9,344 nt of DNA from Oscillospiraceae bacterium (GCA_902796295.1 CADBOL010000226.1:1-9344), one strand, 5' to 3'; shown: positions 1 through 9,344, numbered from the stretch's first letter. Notes: generated by a model not told the origin, from the sequence alone. Made by a program: numbers and translations.

Positions 1-375
1 AATTCGCAGTATACCCCGGACACAAGAGAATACAAGCTCACCTGCGGCTTTTTGAATATAATCGACAGCTTTATGAAGACTATTCATCTGCCGATTGGCA
101 AGCTCGTCAAAGGCGCCGAAAGCGTGCGCTCTCTGGTTGAGCCGCTACTCTGGAAAAACGGTTACAGCAACTATAACACCGAGCTTCCGATTTATCCGGT
201 TTTTGATGAAAATAATCCGGCACCGGCGGAAATGTTTGAAACAAAGGAATTCACGGATACCGTGAAGCCGAGCAAAAAAGGTCCGCTTATTCTCCTGCTT
301 CTCATACTCGGAATTCTTCTGCTCATAGCAATACCGGTTGCAATTATAGTGCTTATAGTTATGCTGATAGTGTAA
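1..375 (+). CDS. C-terminal fragment of an unrecognised protein ending in a hydrophobic anchor (5'-partial)
   Basis: The reading frame is open from the first base of the window to TAA at 373-375, giving 124 visible residues. A TTG at 52 could be taken as a start, but it has no Shine-Dalgarno sequence, and the 17 codons before it look equally coding, so the gene almost certainly begins upstream. The visible part is soluble-looking, with mixed polar, aromatic and charged residues, up to about residue 92. Lys-Lys (KPSKKGP) then leads into 31 consecutive uncharged residues (94-124), nearly all Leu, Ile and Val, which end the protein. This looks like a C-terminal membrane anchor with no tail beyond it. 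I do not recognise the family and assign no function. The gene converges on the A2M-like gene, with a shared hairpin between them. Confidence 0.7.
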   Translation, partial: NSQYTPDTREYKLTCGFLNIIDSFMKTIHLPIGKLVKGAESVRSLVEPLLWKNGYSNYNTELPIYPVFDENNPAPAEMFETKEFTDTVKPSKKGPLILLLLILGILLLIAIPVAIIVLIVMLIV

Positions 376-384
376 TGACCGAAA

Positions 385-414
385 AATCCCTCAAGGCAGC
401 CGCCTTGAGGGATT
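385..414. terminator. Two-way intrinsic terminator between convergent genes
   Basis: A perfect stem, TCCCTCAAGGC (387-397) with GCCTTGAGGGA (402-412), closes a 4-nt loop (AGCC). Two further A-T pairs (385-386 with 413-414) extend it to 13 bp. Read on the minus strand the stem is followed by ATTTTT, a good intrinsic terminator for the A2M-like gene, which stops at 428. Read on the plus strand the tail is TTATAAATTT, a weaker U-tract serving the gene that stops at 375. The hairpin sits exactly between the two stop codons. Confidence 0.85.
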
Positions 415-427
415 ATAAATTTAGCCC

Positions 428-3400
428 TTATGCTATTTTTATGCTTGTATCTTCGGCTGTATGGATGATACTGTTTTCTTCCGTGGCAACAAATTTTTCA
501 AGCACAAAATCGCCGGCAAACGATGCGAAGCAGGGAACGGTAATTTTATATTCGGTTTCTCCGAAAAGACCGATATGGAAAGATCTGTAATCCGCGTCCA
601 TTCCGCCGCTTGAACAGTAATAAGATCTCTCTTCCCCGTCGCATTCTACCGAGTATTGCCCGCTGCTCGAAACACCGGCAGGAAGCACAAAATCGAGCCC
701 GGCATAATTATTTCTGTCATTTGTGCTGACTGTGATTTCAAGATTAAACATATCACCCTTGCTGAGATTATCCGGAATACTGACCCGGACAGGTGAATCT
801 GTTTTTCCTTCTGTGACGGCAGTGCTCACCGAAGAATAATACCTGCATATTGCAACAGCATTGCAGTCTATGCATCTGAAAGTTGCGCTTTTAATCTCAT
901 CGGGAGAAAGTATAAGACAGTAATAATCGGTAGAAAGAAATTCTGCTTTTACCGTTTTATTCCCTGTATTGATTTCTACGGTATCTTTCTTTACAGTATT
1001 TCCGGCATAACAAAGGATATAGTTTATAAGCTCAAAAACAGGAAGGTGCCGTTTAAACTTATTATTGAGCAATGTATCTATCAGTTTTTTACTTTCCGGG
1101 GCGTTGATTCTGAAAGAAAGCAGTGCAATCAATGATGTGAGATACTCACTGGCATATTCGTCTTTATCTTTATAGTACAGGCCTGACTTGTTCTCTTTCA
1201 TAAGCCCGACCAGGTATTGCTGAACTGCTTTGGCCTTGTCATACTGCCCGGCAGCGGAATACGCTATGCCAAGCCATGCTTTTTCTGCAACCGAGAGACT
1301 GTCTGACTTTTTGCTTATCTCATCAAGCGCGGTTATTACAGGCTCACCATATGTTGCAAGGATTGTATAATACATAATCCGCTCTGTGTTTGTAAAGCCG
1401 TTTATCTGATCGTTTGAAAAGCCATCGTAGTAATCGGCGTAATAATCTCCGCTGAATCTCTCCGAAAAGGTAATATTATACAGAGCTACCAATTCCACAT
1501 CTTTAAAAGGTGTGCTCTCAGAGTCGGAATCATATTCCTCATCATCTTCATACCAGTATCCGCTGAAGTCCCGGTATCTGTAATCCCTGCAATCAAAACC
1601 GCCCGAAGACCATTCCTGTGCAAAATCACGGGCAAGTTTCATATCAAATCTCTGACCCGAGTATGAATAAAGCTTATCTATTATTCCCGCGTATTCTGAA
1701 TACATCTCATCAACCAGACATATCTGGGCTCTGCTTGCCGTATCCAGGCTGAGACCGGAACTGTCTGTAAGACTCCTTTCCGAAAATACGGCTGTCGAAA
1801 GTTTTGATTCAACAACATTTATTTCCTTCTCAATGCTGTCAGTGTATTTTCCGCATTCTGATGAGATACGCATTTTATAAGTGCCGACAGGCAGCTTCCC
1901 GAAATTGAAATCAGCATACTCGCCTGCTTCGATTTCAGCCGTCTGTGCAGAGCATTTTTCTCTGCCTTTTTCATCCAGAATCATTGCGGTCACCGTGCTT
2001 TCATCTTCGGTGTCTTCTGATAACCCCATAATTTTAGCGCCGAAACAGATATCATCCTTGACACAGAATCTGTCAATGCCCGTAGTGTAGAGGAAATACT
2101 CAAGCGTTGCGGGTATTTCAATATCCTTATAGCCGCTTCTGCCTTCTTTATCAATAGCTTTTACCGTAATATGCCAGCTTGTAACAGAATCCGGCAATTT
2201 AAATGAAACTTTGGCATTCCCGTAGCCGCCGGTTGAGAGTATATCAAAATACGGCATATCCTCAAAATCCGCTCTTAATGGACCGTCGCCTCCGCCGCCG
2301 CCATCATCATAATACGGACGATCGGAATCCCATGTTGATGAATAAACTGTGTAACCATAGAACTCATAGCGTTCATAAAACATTTCGGGATCACTGTGCA
2401 GGACAGAATAGAGAGCTTCATCAATCACATTTGTGACTCCGCCGCATGAAACGGGATTACCGTCTGCATCTTTTACCGAAATATCAAGATTCACCTTATC
2501 TCCGGGCTTATATATCTCCTTGTCGGGCTTAATCGTAATATCAAGCCTGAAGTTATAATCCGATGTCAGGAATTCAGGATTTGTATAATGAATCTTTTTG
2601 CCGTCAAAGAATGCTGCGTAAACCGATGCGCCGTCTTTATAGTTCTTATCAAATTCAAATGATATCTCTGAAGTAACGGCAGTAAGTGTTTCTCTCTTGT
2701 CAGGGGCCGCAATAATAAAAAGCGCTGTTTCAACAGAAGGCTTCTGCCTGTCCGATGATTTAATCTTTGCTTTTACTGTATCACCGAGACTGTAACTATT
2801 CTCCCCGGTTTCAACATAATATTTGTTTTCCGGTCTGTAGTAATCACTGTATCTATTATTGCAATACGGAGTAATAACTCTTCCTTCACAGATGAATTCT
2901 GTCTCAACTGTTAAAGAGCCGTCATTTTTTCTGTATGAATCAAGAGGCAGTGTGAGAGAACCGTTTCTTGTAACCTGATTCCCCGAGTAAACGACCTCCT
3001 CCATTTCTTCTTCATCATATACCGGTTGCCGCTCATTATTGATAAAATCATATGTTGTTGAGATTTCGCTTTTTTGGGTATATCTCTCAATCGCTTCGAG
3101 ATAGAAACCGACATCCACACTCTTTCCTTTATAAATATCGGAATCTTCATCATACAACCAAAAGTACTCCGAATCCGTCATTTTGTTGATTTTATCGAGC
3201 TTTATTTCATATGCCGAAACATTAAGAACATTCTCATTGTCTGTTTCAAGCTCTGCACAATAATCTGCCCAGGCAATGACAATTCTTTCTTCTGCCTCAT
3301 TGCTGTAGCTTTCCTCTTCTGATTCAAGCCTGGCTGAAATATATCCGTATTCGATAAAGTAACGTATTTCTTTTTCGGCATTTCCAAGTTCATCTATCCG

Positions 3401-5188
3401 GATGGATGCTTTGCCTTTTGCATCTGTAGTCAGGTGATAATCTTCTCCCATGACATCTAAAACTATGCCGGTATACTTCTGCGGGGTTCCGTCAAAAGCC
3501 ATGGCTGTAACTGATATATCTGCACTTTCACCTGCAAAATATGCTTTTTTATCTGTTTCGATAATGATGGACGATGAAGGAAGCTCATAATCACAGACAC
3601 AAAAATACCGTTCCTGGCAAAAACTCTGAGTGTGACCGTTTTCAATCAACAGTTCTACACTGTCCCAACTATCGGCAGGAGAAGATGTAACAAACGTGAA
3701 TATGAAACAGCCGTTTTTGTCCGGCTTAACCTGTTCAAACTCATCTTCTTCATAATTTATCAGCACCTTGTCGGGCATCTTTTTGCCGTATCTGGGCACA
3801 ACGCATCCCCAGACTTTTACAGTGTCACCCGGAGCATAGAGATTGGATTCGAGATAAAGGTCGGTATAATAATCGCTGATTCCTGATTCATATACATTTT
3901 GAAGACATGTCATGAATCTTTCCTCACCTGAATTCACCTCCAGCATTCCGTTCTCTGTATCTTCGGCCGGAAATGCTGCCGTACCGTCCTCACCGGTTTT
4001 CCCCTTGATTCCATCCAGTATAACCTCACAGCCTTTCACCGGTTTACCGGTGACGCAGCTGTTTACCCAGACCGTAATTGAGCCGGTTATGGAAAGCGCA
4101 TAGACAGCAATGCTGCTCACCTGAAATATATGATATGTTTCTTCGCCATCCGCATCGATAAAACGGGTAATATATTTTCCTGCAGGATATGTTGAAGGAT
4201 ATGTAAGGATTGATTCATTATAATAACCGTCTTCTCCGCTCTGACTTAATTCATTCGATTCAAAGGAAAACGACCTGAATTCCGGAAGTTTGTTAAAAAC
4301 AGAAAAGTCAATGGGAGGCTCCTCCCCGTCATAGTAATGGTAATATGAATTAAAATACTTTTTTATGATTTCAGAAAACAGTGAATCATCGACAGCTCTG
4401 ACATCCGCTTTGATTATTCCGTCAGAAAATCCACTGAGCATTGCCTTGGGATTTTCATCTTTACGGAAGGTATCATTTGAGCTGTATCGGCATTGTCTGA
4501 CAGCAAAGCCCACACCGTTTTCTTTAATTCTGAAAGAAAACACATAATCTTCTCCCAGTGTCTTACCGGTAGAAGTTTTCAAATCTCCCGAAACAGTAAC
4601 AGTGTAGTTACCCTCAGGCAGATCTTCATCGGGAACAAAAATACGGCTTTTTCCGTTACAGATTACTGACCCCTTGACTTCGGGAGTTATTGAAAAACAC
4701 TTTTCAAAATTGTCAACATCCATATATGAGAGTTTTACTTCTATTCCGCTGTCAGGGCGGGCTGTGCCGCGTGGATATGATTTTACAACATGGAGACTGC
4801 CGTCGGTTTCAAAAGCCCACTCATAAGCAGTCTTTGAGCCAGCAACCGCTTTGATCCTGACAAGAGAAGCATCCTCAAACTTTTCATCGGGAATCAGTTT
4901 ATAATTCTTATCCGATACTTTTTTGATTGTGAATTCCGTTGACGGCTCAATCTTAAGCATATCTTTAAGCTCTTTTTCGGATACACTCTCATTTGTAATG
5001 ATATTAAAATCCGAATCAACAGGAATGATATTGCCTTTTGCCTCGCTTGCCCCGATTGAACTGATAACTGTCAGCGGAGCTCTTTTTGTTTCTTCATCTT
5101 TCCGGAACAGTGAGCATCCCGCCGATGAAAAAACAGTCAACGCTGCAAGCGCAAGACACAGCAATCTGAAAATTAATCCTTTTTTCAT
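428..5188 (-). CDS. Alpha-2-macroglobulin-like (MG2/A2M domain) lipoprotein lacking the thioester
   Basis: This 1586-residue exported protein resembles bacterial alpha-2-macroglobulins, which are thought to trap or block proteases at the cell envelope. Residues 1-25 are a lipoprotein signal (MKKG, hydrophobic core, SSAGC) with Cys25 as the lipidated residue. A Big_5/SbsA-like Ig domain follows (about 35-120). Macroglobulin beta domains are marked by LYAPGDTVKVWG (about 445), KKAYFAGES (about 545) and KEIYKPGDKVNLDISV (about 890). The A2M core motif LPDSVTSWHITVKA starts at residue 998, preceded by RADFEDM. A flexible linker (950-970) with five glycines sits where a bait region would be. Residues about 1150-1450 form an alpha-rich domain matching the thioester domain, but the expected CxEQ is replaced by YSYSGQR (1174-1180). 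A receptor-like beta domain ends the protein. The length fits the family (E. coli YfaS is about 1530). The ATG has GGAGGT six bases upstream. The superfamily call is firm; true protease inhibition is not shown. Confidence 0.9.
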   Translation of the reverse strand: MKKGLIFRLLCLALAALTVFSSAGCSLFRKDEETKRAPLTVISSIGASEAKGNIIPVDSDFNIITNESVSEKELKDMLKIEPSTEFTIKKVSDKNYKLIPDEKFEDASLVRIKAVAGSKTAYEWAFETDGSLHVVKSYPRGTARPDSGIEVKLSYMDVDNFEKCFSITPEVKGSVICNGKSRIFVPDEDLPEGNYTVTVSGDLKTSTGKTLGEDYVFSFRIKENGVGFAVRQCRYSSNDTFRKDENPKAMLSGFSDGIIKADVRAVDDSLFSEIIKKYFNSYYHYYDGEEPPIDFSVFNKLPEFRSFSFESNELSQSGEDGYYNESILTYPSTYPAGKYITRFIDADGEETYHIFQVSSIAVYALSITGSITVWVNSCVTGKPVKGCEVILDGIKGKTGEDGTAAFPAEDTENGMLEVNSGEERFMTCLQNVYESGISDYYTDLYLESNLYAPGDTVKVWGCVVPRYGKKMPDKVLINYEEDEFEQVKPDKNGCFIFTFVTSSPADSWDSVELLIENGHTQSFCQERYFCVCDYELPSSSIIIETDKKAYFAGESADISVTAMAFDGTPQKYTGIVLDVMGEDYHLTTDAKGKASIRIDELGNAEKEIRYFIEYGYISARLESEEESYSNEAEERIVIAWADYCAELETDNENVLNVSAYEIKLDKINKMTDSEYFWLYDEDSDIYKGKSVDVGFYLEAIERYTQKSEISTTYDFINNERQPVYDEEEMEEVVYSGNQVTRNGSLTLPLDSYRKNDGSLTVETEFICEGRVITPYCNNRYSDYYRPENKYYVETGENSYSLGDTVKAKIKSSDRQKPSVETALFIIAAPDKRETLTAVTSEISFEFDKNYKDGASVYAAFFDGKKIHYTNPEFLTSDYNFRLDITIKPDKEIYKPGDKVNLDISVKDADGNPVSCGGVTNVIDEALYSVLHSDPEMFYERYEFYGYTVYSSTWDSDRPYYDDGGGGGDGPLRADFEDMPYFDILSTGGYGNAKVSFKLPDSVTSWHITVKAIDKEGRSGYKDIEIPATLEYFLYTTGIDRFCVKDDICFGAKIMGLSEDTEDESTVTAMILDEKGREKCSAQTAEIEAGEYADFNFGKLPVGTYKMRISSECGKYTDSIEKEINVVESKLSTAVFSERSLTDSSGLSLDTASRAQICLVDEMYSEYAGIIDKLYSYSGQRFDMKLARDFAQEWSSGGFDCRDYRYRDFSGYWYEDDEEYDSDSESTPFKDVELVALYNITFSERFSGDYYADYYDGFSNDQINGFTNTERIMYYTILATYGEPVITALDEISKKSDSLSVAEKAWLGIAYSAAGQYDKAKAVQQYLVGLMKENKSGLYYKDKDEYASEYLTSLIALLSFRINAPESKKLIDTLLNNKFKRHLPVFELINYILCYAGNTVKKDTVEINTGNKTVKAEFLSTDYYCLILSPDEIKSATFRCIDCNAVAICRYYSSVSTAVTEGKTDSPVRVSIPDNLSKGDMFNLEITVSTNDRNNYAGLDFVLPAGVSSSGQYSVECDGEERSYYCSSGGMDADYRSFHIGLFGETEYKITVPCFASFAGDFVLEKFVATEENSIIHTAEDTSIKIA

Positions 5189-5194
5189 AGAATT

Positions 5195-5200
5195 ACCTCC
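5195..5200 (-). promoter_or_regulatory. Ribosome binding site of the A2M-like gene
   Basis: The minus strand reads GGAGGT, then AATTCT, then ATG. This is a consensus Shine-Dalgarno sequence with 6-nt spacing and it fixes the start codon at 5186-5188. A copied CCGGATC (5211-5217 and 5227-5233) lies just upstream in the leader. It could pair in two alternative 6-bp hairpins, both too weak to call a riboswitch. Confidence 0.85.
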
Positions 5201-5249
5201 GTCGATTTATCCGGATCTGCAAAATACCGGATCCGTTTTGTATGTAAGA

Positions 5250-5279
5250 ATAATAGCAGGATTCATCCTTAAGATTCAA
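5250..5279 (-). promoter_or_regulatory. Predicted extended -10 promoter of the A2M-like gene
   Basis: On the minus strand TTGAAT (5279-5274) is followed after 18 bases by TATTAT (5255-5250), and TGC stands directly before it, giving an extended -10 (TGnTATTAT). This would start transcription near 5243 and give a leader of about 55 nt. The spacer contains the palindrome AGGAT-TC-ATCCT (5258-5269, plus strand), and the -35 overlaps one copy of the TGAATCTTAA repeat. A second, weaker candidate, TTACAC-18 nt-TATTAT, lies further upstream at 5395-5366. Confidence 0.6.
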
Positions 5280-5333
5280 GTACGCTCCGCTTAATACTGC
5301 ATTGGTATTTCATTAAGATTCAATTAAGCTTCA
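5269..5333 (-). repeat. Three direct repeats TGAA[T/G]CTTAA, likely regulator binding sites
   Basis: On the minus strand, TGAAGCTTAA (5333-5324), TGAATCTTAA (5322-5313) and TGAATCTTAA (5278-5269) occur in the same orientation. The first two start 11 bp apart and the third lies 44 bp (4 x 11) from the second, so all three would face the same side of the helix. The upstream pair lies about 34-54 bp before the -35, and the last copy overlaps the -35. Tandem sites with 11-bp spacing are typical of OmpR/PhoB-type response regulators. The regulator itself is not in this window and is not identified. Confidence 0.55.
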
Positions 5334-5410
5334 CGGAGAGCTTTTTTCCAAAATACTCCTGCAATATAATATACACACACCCGGGCATTGTGTAACACTT
5401 TTCAAATATA

Positions 5411-5437
5411 AAAACCGCAGAGAAAATCCCTGCGGTT
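5411..5437 (-). terminator. Intrinsic terminator of the secA-stalk protein unit
   Basis: Read on the minus strand, AACCGCAG (5437-5430), a 9-nt loop and CTGCGGTT (5420-5413) form a perfect 8-bp stem followed by TTTATATTTG. It lies 26 bases past the stop of the stalk-protein gene and before the promoter of the A2M-like gene. This suggests that the A2M-like gene is transcribed separately. Confidence 0.85.
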
Positions 5438-5462
5438 ACTGTGTTATATTTCCGGCCGGTTA

Positions 5463-6842
5463 TTAGCTGTCATCTTTCTTTTCTTCTGTGTCGGCCTGCG
5501 TTTTTTCTTTTTCTTCGGCAGCATCCGCCTCTGATTTTGTGCGCACCGCCGCAACACCGATTACAATAAAGAGTATGAAAGCGAGAACACCGGCAATGAT
5601 TTTATATTTTGACGCCTTTGAAAGGCCCTGCTCGCCGAAAAGAGAGCCGTCATCCCCGGAAGATGCGGATTCTTCTGTCAGTTCCCTTACCTGTGTTTCG
5701 GCCGGAACCGGCTCTGAGGAAGCCGCTGTCTCCGTATATGTGAATGATACAGTATCTGCCGGCGTCTGCGAAGTTTCGGAAACAATCACCTCGCGCTCAA
5801 AAACATATACCTTTTCGGGCTCTTTTTTTGTCGTGGATTTTTTCTCCGAAACCGATTTCTCCGCCTTTGTTTTTGCGGTTTCCTTTTCGCGGTCCGCTCC
5901 GGCTGTTCTGCGGCTGTGTTCCGTAACGGCAAAAGTGCTGATACCGTCCGCCTCTGTTTTCTTTTCCCTGGCCGTCTTTTCTGTAGTTGTCTTGGTGGTT
6001 TTTTCTTTCGTCGTTTTTTCCGTGGTTGTTTTTGTCGTCTTTTCTTTTGTTGTTTTCTCCGTGGTTGTCTTCGTTGTCTTTTCCTTCGTCGTTTTCTCTG
6101 TAGTTGTCTTCGTTGTCTTTTCCTTGGTGGTTTTCTCCGTGGTTGTCTTTGTCGTCTTCTCTTTCGTTGTTTTCTCTGTGGTTGTCTTTGTCGTCTTTTC
6201 TTTTGTCGTTCTCTCGGTTGTTGTTTTTGATGTCTTCTCCGCAGCTGCCTGCTCCGCGGTCTTTACGGCCGTTGTCTGCTCCACCGGAGCCGTTGTGGTG
6301 AAAAACGGATTCACAAACGAATACCCGGCCTCTGCCGATGAAACACCTTCGCCGTCGATAACCCTGAAGGCGCATTCGAGCGTTTCCTTAACTCCGCCCT
6401 TAACTGTGACATCAAGCTCACAGAAAATCATCCCGCTGATATCATATGATGTCGCACCTTCGATGCGCAGATTGTCATCATTTATGATTTCATACTTCTT
6501 TTCTGTACCGTCGCCTATGATAATAGGAATTAATTTACTTCCGTCAAACGAAACCCTGAATCCCGCCTGATCATATGATTCCGGCTTCGGCTTCAGCTGA
6601 GCCGCTATAAAAACTTTCAGATTATTCTCGCTGACAAACGCAAACTGTACCGATGTCAATTCTGCATCGACATTGTTTCCGGGATCAGAGTTCTCAAAAA
6701 TCTTGAGCGGATTATATCCGCGCCACTCGTTGTTACTGTTTTTGCCGTCAATCTTAATAGCCCCCGCAGAAGCAGCGGAGGCTGTCATGGAATATATGAA
6801 AATTAACTGAATGCACAGCACAAGTGCAGTTATTCTTTTCAT
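5463..6842 (-). CDS. Secreted membrane-anchored stalk protein with CBM9/DOMON-like N-terminal domain and 13-residue repeats
   Basis: This 459-residue protein has a receptor-like layout. Residues 1-23 are a Sec signal peptide with an ASA cleavage site. Residues about 28-178 look like a beta-sandwich: IKIDGKNSNNEWRG followed by alternating strands recalls the opening IDG..EW of CBM9/DOMON-type sugar- or ligand-binding domains, although this match is by eye only. Residues 204-294 are seven Thr/Lys/Glu repeats of 13 residues. A polar Ser/Thr/Glu stalk follows (295-412). One membrane helix spans about 413-433, and a 26-residue Glu/Lys/Asp-rich tail ends the protein, predicted to be cytoplasmic. 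No sortase LPxTG motif is seen. The start lies 6 bases after the secA stop with only a weak GAG upstream, so translation is probably coupled to secA. Ligand and function are unknown. Confidence 0.85.
   Translation of the reverse strand: MKRITALVLCIQLIFIYSMTASAASAGAIKIDGKNSNNEWRGYNPLKIFENSDPGNNVDAELTSVQFAFVSENNLKVFIAAQLKPKPESYDQAGFRVSFDGSKLIPIIIGDGTEKKYEIINDDNLRIEGATSYDISGMIFCELDVTVKGGVKETLECAFRVIDGEGVSSAEAGYSFVNPFFTTTAPVEQTTAVKTAEQAAAEKTSKTTTERTTKEKTTKTTTEKTTKEKTTKTTTEKTTKEKTTKTTTEKTTKEKTTKTTTEKTTKEKTTKTTTEKTTKEKTTKTTTEKTAREKKTEADGISTFAVTEHSRRTAGADREKETAKTKAEKSVSEKKSTTKKEPEKVYVFEREVIVSETSQTPADTVSFTYTETAASSEPVPAETQVRELTEESASSGDDGSLFGEQGLSKASKYKIIAGVLAFILFIVIGVAAVRTKSEADAAEEKEKTQADTEEKKDDS
5961..6233 (-). 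repeat. Seven in-frame 39-bp repeats encoding TTKTTTEKTTKEK
   Basis: Seven units of exactly 39 bp (273 bp, residues 204-294) follow without gaps. The five central units encode the identical peptide TTKTTTEKTTKEK. The first is TSKTTTERTTKEK and the last TTKTTTEKTAREK, so degeneration is confined to the ends. The threonine codons vary freely between units (ACG, ACA, ACC and ACT all occur), as do AAG/AAA and GAA/GAG. The peptide is therefore more conserved than the DNA. The composition suggests an extended, possibly O-glycosylated or wall-interacting spacer. Confidence 0.95.
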
Positions 6843-6848
6843 GTCTTT

Positions 6849-9344
<2,496 letters not shown>

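Noticed and set aside
52..54. TTG as the start of the left-edge gene
   Set aside because: The frame is open and coding-like to the window edge and no ribosome binding site precedes the TTG, so the gene is treated as 5'-partial.
375..590. Plus-strand open frame starting at the ATG that overlaps the stop of the left-edge gene
   Set aside because: Its first codons run through the terminator hairpin, it overlaps the A2M-like gene antisense, and it has no ribosome binding site of its own.
5209..5235. Possible leader hairpin or riboswitch in the A2M-like gene leader
   Set aside because: The repeated CCGGATC permits two mutually exclusive 6-bp stems with 12-nt loops; there is no conserved riboswitch core, and the leader of about 55 nt is too short.
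5452..5459. CCGGCCGG palindrome by the stop of the stalk-protein gene
   Set aside because: An 8-bp palindrome without a U-tract or partner sites; the nearby 8-bp stem with U-tract is the better terminator.
5488..6570. Long plus-strand open frame (360 codons) opposite the stalk-protein gene, rich in Val/Phe repeats
   Set aside because: It is the reverse reading of the Thr/Lys repeat array (ACN and AAR codons give no stops on the other strand), has no Shine-Dalgarno sequence and no domain-like composition. Other open frames over the same array on both strands are shadows for the same reason.

Overview
The window reads as chromosomal DNA from a low-to-medium GC Gram-positive, most likely a member of the Clostridia (Ruminococcaceae/Oscillospiraceae-like). 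This rests on three things: the form of SecA, with a SEC-C zinc tail and a clostridial-type insertion before the GTERHESRR motif; a strong GGAGGT ribosome binding site; and Thr/Lys-rich surface proteins with a lipoprotein signal. The genus cannot be fixed from sequence alone. No RNA genes, insertion sequences, CRISPR arrays or phage genes were seen, and no gene-free stretch exceeds 300 bases.

Layout. Positions 1-375 (+) hold the C-terminal end of an unrecognised protein that finishes in a 31-residue uncharged hydrophobic segment. A two-way terminator hairpin (385-414) separates it from a convergent 1586-residue lipoprotein (428-5188, -) of the bacterial alpha-2-macroglobulin (A2M/MG2) superfamily, which lacks the CxEQ thioester. 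The 274-bp gap 5189-5462 carries this gene's ribosome binding site and an extended -10 promoter. It also carries three copies of a 10-bp direct repeat (minus strand TGAA[T/G]CTTAA) set at exact multiples of 11 bp, and the terminator of the next gene. Positions 5463-6842 (-) encode a secreted, membrane-anchored protein: signal peptide, CBM9/DOMON-like beta domain, seven perfect-length 13-residue Thr/Lys repeats, a further stalk, one membrane helix and a charged cytoplasmic tail. Only 6 bases upstream ends secA (6849 to the right edge, -), whose first roughly 90 residues lie outside the window.

Functional reading. secA and the stalk protein are probably one transcription unit ending at the hairpin 5413-5437. 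The A2M-like lipoprotein has its own, apparently regulated promoter. SecA drives export through SecYEG, and both other minus-strand genes encode Sec-dependent envelope proteins, so the shared theme is secretion and cell surface. A direct partnership between them is inference. The most unusual items are the thioester-less A2M-like lipoprotein in an apparently Gram-positive host, its helically phased repeat operator, and the receptor-like stalk protein apparently coupled to secA.
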